A stretch of DNA of 10,195 nt. Source: Hyphomicrobiales bacterium. Lineage in GTDB: Bacteria; Pseudomonadota; Alphaproteobacteria; Rhizobiales; S144-35. The stretch is taken from the NCBI GenBank assembly GCA_015494185.1, contig WGBT01000336.1:1-10195 (forward strand), in the 5' to 3' direction. A program made the position numbers and the translations under genes. Below, piece by piece: positions 5,497 to 10,195 of the stretch (the first letter of the stretch is position 1; the number at the start of each line of letters is the position of its first letter). The notes beneath the pieces are model-generated. The model had not been told where the DNA came from, searched no databases, and saw only the letters and a program-made list of their open reading frames with translations.

Positions 5497-7023
5497 TTAG
5501 ATCTTTTGATTGTATTCGCCGATTTCGTCATAACTTGCAAGATGGGCGTCGATTTCGGCGAAAATGGCGCGCATGTTCTCTTCCGAGGTCGGGCTTTCCA
5601 CGACAACAACGAGCTCAGGCTTGTTGGAAGAAGCCCGGACCAGCCCCCAAGTGCCATCTTCGAGAACGATGCGAATTCCATTGACGGTGATGATATCGCG
5701 AATTGGTTGACCGGCCAGCCTGCCGCCATTGTCCGCCAGGGTTTGGAAATGTTTCACAATACGGTCAACCACGTCATATTTGATTTCATCAGCACAATAA
5801 GGCGCCATGGTTGGTGACTGCCAGGTGGTTGCCAATTCCCCGCGCAGCTCGGCCAGGCTTTGGTTCGGGTTGCGGTCGAGCATGTCGAGCACGGCAAGGG
5901 CTGCCACGAAACCATCATCATAACCGCGCCCAAGCGGTGGATTGAAGAAGAAATGCCCGGATTTCTCAAAACCAACGAGCGCCCCGTTTTCGTGGCTGTA
6001 ACGTTTGATGTAGGAGTGCCCGGTTTTATAATAATCGGTCGTCGCACCATTCTCTTTCAGCACCGGATCCGTCAAGAACAGGCCGGTGGATTTGACATCG
6101 ACGACGAATTTGGCGCCTTGGTAATTGCGGGAGATATCCCGGGCCAACAGAAGACCCACTTTGTCGGAAAAAATCTCTTCGCCGGTGTTGTCGATGACGC
6201 CGCAGCGGTCGCCATCACCGTCGAAGCCAAAGCCAAGATCGGCCCCATGTTTGAGCACCGCGTCACGAATTGCGTGCAACATCTTGAGGTCTTCGGGGTT
6301 GGGATTATGGTTTGGAAAACGATAATCGAGATCGCAATGCAGCGGCACCACCTCACAGCCAACCGCGGACAAGATCCGTTCCGCTAAAAGTCCCGCCGTG
6401 CCATTGCCACAGGCGGCCACCACCTTCAACTTTCGCGACAATTTCGGCCGGTTGGTAAGATCTTGAATATAATGGGCAATCATATCTGGCACGATATGCA
6501 ACTGCCCCCCACCCGGCGCTTCGAGCTCCTTTTCAAGCACAAGTTCCTTAAGAGCGCTCATGTCGTCAGGCCCAAAAGTCAAGGGACGCTCGAAGCCAAG
6601 CTTGATCCCGGTCCAGCCATTGTCATTGTGGCTTGCCGTGACCATGGCAACCCCTTCGATATCGAGGAAAAATTGGGCAAAATAGGCCACCGGTGTCGTG
6701 GCAAGACCAATATCGAAAACTTCCATGCCAGCTGCCAATAAACCGGTTGTCAAAGCGGCTTTGATGGCGCCGGAATAAAAGCGGTAGTCATGGGCGACGA
6801 TAATCCGTTGGGGCACGCCGCGTTGCCGGTAAAGCGCGCCAAGCCCAAGCCCGATTGCCTGCACCCCCATCAGGTTCAGCTCACTGGGATACTGCCAACG
6901 CGCATCATATTCGCGAAAGCCGGTTGGCTTGATGAATGGGAACTGTTCGAATTCCGCCGTGTTTGGTCGTAAATCAGTACGGGGACGGGGAAATGTGCTG
7001 GGACTTGTGCTTGTTGTTGTCAT
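5497..7023 (-). CDS. Phosphomannomutase/phosphoglucomutase (alpha-D-phosphohexomutase family)
   Basis: This enzyme interconverts mannose- or glucose-6-phosphate and the 1-phosphate, supplying precursors for GDP-mannose, UDP-glucose, LPS and exopolysaccharide in the cytosol. From the chosen start it has 508 residues, normal for the family. All four landmark loops are present: the phospho-serine loop TASHNDNGWTG with S131, the magnesium loop DGDGDR at 268-273, the sugar-recognition loop EKSGH at 353-357, and the C-terminal phosphate-binding loop RASSNKPELVV at 464-474. The usual TASHNP has Asp instead of Pro, which I recall from rhizobial members. The start is uncertain: the ATG at 7021-7023 (MTTTSTS) fits family length but has no clear ribosome binding site, and an in-frame TTG at 7090-7092 would add 23 residues that look unrelated to the family. 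It is convergent with prtE and divergent from the methyltransferase gene. Which sugar is preferred cannot be read from the sequence. Confidence 0.92.
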   Translation of the reverse strand: MTTTSTSPSTFPRPRTDLRPNTAEFEQFPFIKPTGFREYDARWQYPSELNLMGVQAIGLGLGALYRQRGVPQRIIVAHDYRFYSGAIKAALTTGLLAAGMEVFDIGLATTPVAYFAQFFLDIEGVAMVTASHNDNGWTGIKLGFERPLTFGPDDMSALKELVLEKELEAPGGGQLHIVPDMIAHYIQDLTNRPKLSRKLKVVAACGNGTAGLLAERILSAVGCEVVPLHCDLDYRFPNHNPNPEDLKMLHAIRDAVLKHGADLGFGFDGDGDRCGVIDNTGEEIFSDKVGLLLARDISRNYQGAKFVVDVKSTGLFLTDPVLKENGATTDYYKTGHSYIKRYSHENGALVGFEKSGHFFFNPPLGRGYDDGFVAALAVLDMLDRNPNQSLAELRGELATTWQSPTMAPYCADEIKYDVVDRIVKHFQTLADNGGRLAGQPIRDIITVNGIRIVLEDGTWGLVRASSNKPELVVVVESPTSEENMRAIFAEIDAHLASYDEIGEYNQKI

Positions 7024-7277
7024 GATAGAAGTGTTTACTAAGTGATATTTACTTGTTTGATGAAATAATTTGATAAAGTTAGGAATCTTCAATTCATATT
7101 TTGTTTAGGGGTTTCAAGTGTAAATCCTCAACCGCTTAAGGGCCTAACGGAATTTGGCCAGCCCTGTCAATTGGATAAAACTTTGCGGGCATTGGGCCTG
7201 ACGGGGTGTTGATCCGGCGCAAACTGGGGCCAATATGGCATAGTTGGAACGATGATGAAAATGGATTTTCAGCCGCG
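7024..7277. other. Divergent promoter region between the mutase and methyltransferase genes
   Basis: The mutase side (about 7024-7110) is very AT-rich, in contrast with the flanking genes, and probably holds the mutase promoter and leader. A weak minus-strand candidate is TTGAAG with ATTATT 17 bases downstream. On the plus strand, TTGGCC (7154-7159) and TAAAAC (7176-7181), 16 bases apart, form a weak candidate promoter for the methyltransferase. I see no strong palindrome or riboswitch. Confidence 0.4.
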
Positions 7278-8048
7278 ATGCAAGTTGATGTGACAGAATT
7301 GCGGGACTTTTACCGCTCGCCGCTGGGACAGATCTGTGCTTTGGAACTGTCCAGGCAGTTGCGGGAGCTATGGCCTGCTCCGGTTGGCGCCACCCTGATC
7401 GGTTTGGGTTTTCCAACACCATTTCTGGCGCAGTTCATGGGTGAAGCTTTGCGTATCGGGGCCTTTATGCCGGGGCCGCAGGGGGTCTTGATCTGGCCGG
7501 ATAAGCCGCCGCATCGCTCGGTTTTGGCCGATCCGGAAATGTTGCCGTTACCCTCCATGATTGCGGATTTCGTGCTGGTGGCGCATGCGCTGGAAATGAG
7601 CGGGAACCCCAATGGGCTGTTGCGTGAAGTGGCGCGCATTTTACATCCTGGCGGCCGTGCCGTGTTCATGGTGGCGAACCGATTGTCACCTTGGGCGAGT
7701 ATTGATTCCACACCCTTTGGTCACGGCCGGCCCTATAGCCGCGGTCAGCTTGCCCGATTGTTGCGCCAGGCAGGCTTTGAACCTTGCAAATGGCGCCATG
7801 CCTTATTCTTTCCTCCCTATCGGCGGCTGTTGCGATTGCAGCGTTATTTTCCTCATTTTGAGCGTTTGGGACGGCGTTTCTGGCCCGGGATTTCAGGGGT
7901 TTTCATCGTTGAGGCCAGTAAATGTGTTTATGCCGCCCAACCGAAAAATGGCCTGCGTGTCAGGGTGCCCGATCTTGGCCCGATCTTGTTACCCGAACCC
8001 TCCCGTCCGATCAGCAGCCCGGCACCGCCTAGAAAATCGGCTCGCTGA
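7278..8048 (+). CDS. Class I SAM-dependent methyltransferase (Methyltransf_11-like), substrate unknown
   Basis: This is a predicted cytosolic methyltransferase of 256 residues. MQVDVTELRDFYRSPLGQ opens the protein in the manner of a small alphaproteobacterial family. LIGLGFPTPFL occupies the place of the SAM-binding glycine-rich motif I, degenerate in this family. FVLVAHALEMSGNPNGLLREVARILHPGGRAVFMVAN matches motifs around the middle strands, with the LHPGG turn typical of Methyltransf_11 proteins. SPWAS-STPFGHGRPYSRGQLARLLRQAGFE is a conserved-looking C-terminal block. The start is uncertain: the in-frame GTG at 7206 would add 24 residues, and neither start has a clear ribosome binding site; ATG 7278 gives the family's usual N-terminus. 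The Atm1-type gene follows after 145 bases on the same strand. The acceptor substrate cannot be deduced. Confidence 0.82.
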   Translation: MQVDVTELRDFYRSPLGQICALELSRQLRELWPAPVGATLIGLGFPTPFLAQFMGEALRIGAFMPGPQGVLIWPDKPPHRSVLADPEMLPLPSMIADFVLVAHALEMSGNPNGLLREVARILHPGGRAVFMVANRLSPWASIDSTPFGHGRPYSRGQLARLLRQAGFEPCKWRHALFFPPYRRLLRLQRYFPHFERLGRRFWPGISGVFIVEASKCVYAAQPKNGLRVRVPDLGPILLPEPSRPISSPAPPRKSAR

Positions 8049-8091
8049 TATTTCCTTCTACGCGTTGAGCGGCTATGAAGGGGTGTAAAAT

Positions 8092-8141
8092 GGGTTTGAG
8101 GGGGTAAAAGTCGGCTCAAATCTGGGCTTTTGTCCTCAAAC
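8092..8141 (+). terminator. Weak hairpin with alternative pairing after the methyltransferase gene
   Basis: GGTTTGAG at 8093-8100 can pair with CTCAAATC at 8115-8122 (8 pairs, one G-U). Its GTTTGAG part can also pair with CTCAAAC at 8135-8141. A short T run (8128-8131) follows the first right arm. The two pairings exclude each other, which could act as a weak terminator or attenuator before the ABC gene, but the stems are short and may be chance. Confidence 0.25.
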
Positions 8142-8193
8142 ACCAGCGGCTTCAAATTTCTGCAATTCTTGTCATTGTATTTTGGGAGTTTTT

Positions 8194-10083
8194 ATGAGAG
8201 GCAGCGGGCGGCGTGGACCGCAAGACAATCTCTATCAAGCGCAAGCCTCGGCCTGGAGGATTCTTCTCGAGTTTCTGCCGTTCATCTGGCCGGAAAACCG
8301 CCCCGATCTGCGCCTTCGGGTGGTCTTGGCCATTTTGGCCTTGATCGCCGCCAAGGTTGTCACGGTGGCAACGCCATTGGCTTATAAAGCCGCGGTTGAC
8401 TGGTTGACCGCCCACTCAGGCAGTGCCAGTGGCGCGCCTGGGGAGTTGTCGGCCCTGGCCCTTGCATCGGTGCCGGTGATGATCATTCTCGCCTATGGTT
8501 TGGGGCGGGTGATGATGGTTGGTTTCAATCAGTTGCGCGACATCGCCTTTGTCAGTGTTGGACAAAACGCCGTCCGCACCTTGGCGAAACGGACTTTTGA
8601 TCACATTCATGCCCTGTCGCTTCGGTTTCATCTGGAACGGCGCACCGGCGGCTTGTCACGGGTGATTGAACGCGGCACCAAGGCGGTCGAGCTGGTGATC
8701 CGGATGGGGGCGCTGAACTCGATTCCGACCCTTGTCGAGATCACTTTGATTTCAGTGCTTTTGACCTACACGCTGGGAAGCAGCTTCATGATCGTCGTGC
8801 TGCTCACTGTGATCAGCTATGTGATCTTCACCTTAAAGGCCAGCGAGTGGCGGATTCGGATTCGCCGGGATCTCAACGAAGCCGACAATGACGCCTATTC
8901 CAAAGCTGTGGACAGCCTTCTCAATTACGAAACCGTCAAATATTTCAACAATGAAGCGCTGGAAAGCCGGCGCTTTGATCAGGCGATGGCGAAATATGAG
9001 CGCGCGGCGATCAAGACCTATGTTTCGCTGGGGATGCTGAATTCGGGCCAGGCGGTTATTTTCACCACGGGCCTGACGGTTTGCATGTTGCTTGCCGCCC
9101 AGGGGGTGGTTTCTGGCAATTTGACCGTTGGTGATTTCGTGATGGTCAACGCCTTGTTGATCCAGCTTTATCAGCCGTTGAATTTCATGGGCACCGTATA
9201 TCGGGAAATTCGCCAGGCGCTGTTGGATTTGGAAACCATGTTTCTGTTGCTCAAGGAAAAGCCGGAGATCGAGGATGCGCCAGATGCCAAGCCGCTGAAA
9301 ATCAGCAAGGGGGTGATCAAATTTGAAAATGTCAGCTTTGCCTATGATCCGGCACGCCCGATCTTGAAAGATGTCTCGTTTGAGGTGCCAGCTGGTAAAA
9401 TGGTTGCGATTGTCGGTCCATCTGGGGCTGGAAAGTCGACGATTTCGCGGCTGTTGTTTCGCTTTTATGATGTCACCGGTGGTTGTATCTGTATTGATGG
9501 TCAGGATATTCGCAAGGTCACGCAAGCCAGTCTGCGCCGGGCTATTGGTATGGTGCCGCAGGATACGGTGCTGTTCAATGACACGCTGCGCTACAACATT
9601 CTTTACGGCCGTCCGGATGCAACGCAAGAAGAAGTCGAACGCGCGGCAGAGATGGCCCAGCTTGCCGACTTCATCAAAACGCTTCCCGATGGGTATGATA
9701 CGCTGGTTGGCGAGCGCGGCTTGAAATTGTCAGGCGGTGAAAAACAGCGGGTTGCGATTGCCCGCACCATTTTGAAGGAACCGCCGATTTTGATGCTCGA
9801 TGAGGCGACTTCAGCGCTCGATAGCTATACGGAGAAGGAAATTCAGACCGCCTTGCAACGGGTGGCGGAAAACCGGACAACGCTGGTGATTGCTCATCGT
9901 TTGTCGACCATCATACATGCCGACAATATTATCGTGTTGGAAGCCGGCCGTATCAAAGAAAGCGGGACGCATACGCAGTTGTTGAAACAAAACGGTCTTT
10001 ATGCGGGTCTGTGGAACCGTCAACGGGAAGCCGATGAAGCCCGCGAACGTCTCGCCCACGCCTTGCAGGAGGCAGAGGGATAG
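8194..10083 (+). CDS. atm1: Atm1/ABCB7-type ABC exporter, fused permease and ATPase
   Basis: This half-transporter should dimerise in the inner membrane. Bacterial and mitochondrial Atm1 relatives export glutathione-linked compounds and support iron-sulfur protein assembly or heavy-metal tolerance. The 629-residue protein has an N-terminal extension with a first membrane helix near 45-65 and a six-helix permease up to about 320. The family hallmark LLNYETVKYFNNE lies at 242-254. The ATPase domain follows: Walker A GPSGAGKS at 408-415, signature LSGGE at 512-516, Walker B ending D536-E537, then ATSALD, and switch histidine H568. All catalytic motifs are intact. The ATG at 8194 has GGGAG (8184-8188) five bases upstream; a TTG at 8182 in the same frame lies within that site and is not a likely start. 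It follows the methyltransferase gene on the same strand and may be partly co-transcribed with it. The precise substrate is inferred from the family only. Confidence 0.93.
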   Translation: MRGSGRRGPQDNLYQAQASAWRILLEFLPFIWPENRPDLRLRVVLAILALIAAKVVTVATPLAYKAAVDWLTAHSGSASGAPGELSALALASVPVMIILAYGLGRVMMVGFNQLRDIAFVSVGQNAVRTLAKRTFDHIHALSLRFHLERRTGGLSRVIERGTKAVELVIRMGALNSIPTLVEITLISVLLTYTLGSSFMIVVLLTVISYVIFTLKASEWRIRIRRDLNEADNDAYSKAVDSLLNYETVKYFNNEALESRRFDQAMAKYERAAIKTYVSLGMLNSGQAVIFTTGLTVCMLLAAQGVVSGNLTVGDFVMVNALLIQLYQPLNFMGTVYREIRQALLDLETMFLLLKEKPEIEDAPDAKPLKISKGVIKFENVSFAYDPARPILKDVSFEVPAGKMVAIVGPSGAGKSTISRLLFRFYDVTGGCICIDGQDIRKVTQASLRRAIGMVPQDTVLFNDTLRYNILYGRPDATQEEVERAAEMAQLADFIKTLPDGYDTLVGERGLKLSGGEKQRVAIARTILKEPPILMLDEATSALDSYTEKEIQTALQRVAENRTTLVIAHRLSTIIHADNIIVLEAGRIKESGTHTQLLKQNGLYAGLWNRQREADEARERLAHALQEAEG

Positions 10084-10109
10084 CAAGCTATTCCGGACCG
10101 GGAGATTTT

Positions 10110-10139
10110 ATGAGTATACGGCCTGATTTTTTATTTTAA
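10110..10139 (+). CDS. Nine-codon ORF with a strong ribosome binding site
   Basis: ATG at 10110 opens MSIRPDFLF and stops at TAA (10137-10139). GGGAG at 10100-10104 lies five bases upstream, the same spacing and nearly the same sequence as the ribosome binding site of the ABC gene (8184-8196). It could be a leader peptide, the remnant of a gene start that has been frameshifted or lost, or coincidence. The T-rich 3' part lacks a convincing hairpin. The rest of 10084-10195 shows no gene before the window ends. Confidence 0.25.
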   Translation: MSIRPDFLF

Positions 10140-10195
10140 CAGAACAGAGAATCTGAAGAACCTCTGAACAATTCTATAAGTATGCGATAATACGG

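Noticed and set aside
5860..6387. 175-codon plus-strand ORF opposite the mutase gene
   Set aside because: It is antisense to the conserved core of the mutase, including its magnesium loop region, with no domain or ribosome binding site of note.
5588..7023. Asp instead of Pro after TASHN in the mutase active loop as a novelty
   Set aside because: The surrounding TASHNDNGWTG motif is, as far as I recall, usual in related alphaproteobacterial mutases, and the other active-site loops are intact.
7024..7092. TTG start for the mutase at 7090-7092
   Set aside because: It would add 23 residues (MKIPNFIKLF...) coming from a very AT-rich leader, without a ribosome binding site, before a normal family N-terminus.
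8833..9627. 264-codon minus-strand ORF opposite the Atm1-type gene
   Set aside because: It is fully antisense to a well-supported gene with intact motifs, is rich in His, Asn and Arg as expected of a shadow frame, and matches no family I know.
1..10195. CRISPR array, tRNA, rRNA or transposase genes
   Set aside because: No regularly spaced short direct repeats, no tRNA-like cloverleaf with a CCA-end context, no rRNA-like stretch and no transposase motif were seen on either strand.

Overview
The window looks like a chromosomal segment of an alphaproteobacterium, most likely Rhizobiales. This rests on protein families only: a PrtD/PrtE-type (PrsD/PrsE-like) type I secretion pair, a rhizobial-style phosphomannomutase/phosphoglucomutase with a TASHNDNGWTG active-site loop, a small SAM-dependent methyltransferase with a degenerate glycine-rich motif, and an Atm1/ABCB7-type exporter with the NYETVKYFNNE signature. 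Species cannot be named from the sequence. Base composition is moderate in the genes and clearly AT-richer in several spacers.

Layout: 1-363 is non-coding and repeat-rich. 364-1560 (+) encodes a cytosolic-looking two-domain peptidoglycan hydrolase (GH73-like glucosaminidase plus Amidase_2). 1561-2099 is a repeat-packed spacer. 2100-3890 (+) is prtD and 4174-5484 (+) is prtE, separated by a long palindrome. 5497-7023 (-) is the sugar-phosphate mutase, convergent with prtE (12 bp between stops). 7024-7277 is a divergent promoter region. 7278-8048 (+) is the methyltransferase, and 8194-10083 (+) the Atm1-type ABC exporter. 10084-10195 holds only a nine-codon ORF with a good ribosome binding site.

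How the genes work together: PrtD (inner-membrane ABC protein) and PrtE (periplasmic adaptor) should form a type I secretion system with a TolC-like outer-membrane protein encoded elsewhere. No obvious RTX-type substrate is present. The mutase supplies sugar-1-phosphates for surface polysaccharides. The Atm1 exporter is expected to move a glutathione-linked compound out of the cytosol. The methyltransferase substrate is unknown.

The most unusual content is in the spacers. An imperfect inverted repeat of about 130 bp brackets the hydrolase gene, and its right copy runs into the stop codon. A third, partial copy lies upstream of prtD. All three keep a small palindrome, and between two copies its bases differ in a compensatory way. 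A second repeat family forms a long head-to-head palindrome between prtD and prtE with two tiny hairpins at its tip, and a single unit of it sits at the left edge of the window. These look like uncharacterised interspersed palindromic elements (REPIN/RIME-like in architecture, by inference). I see no convincing new multi-gene system.
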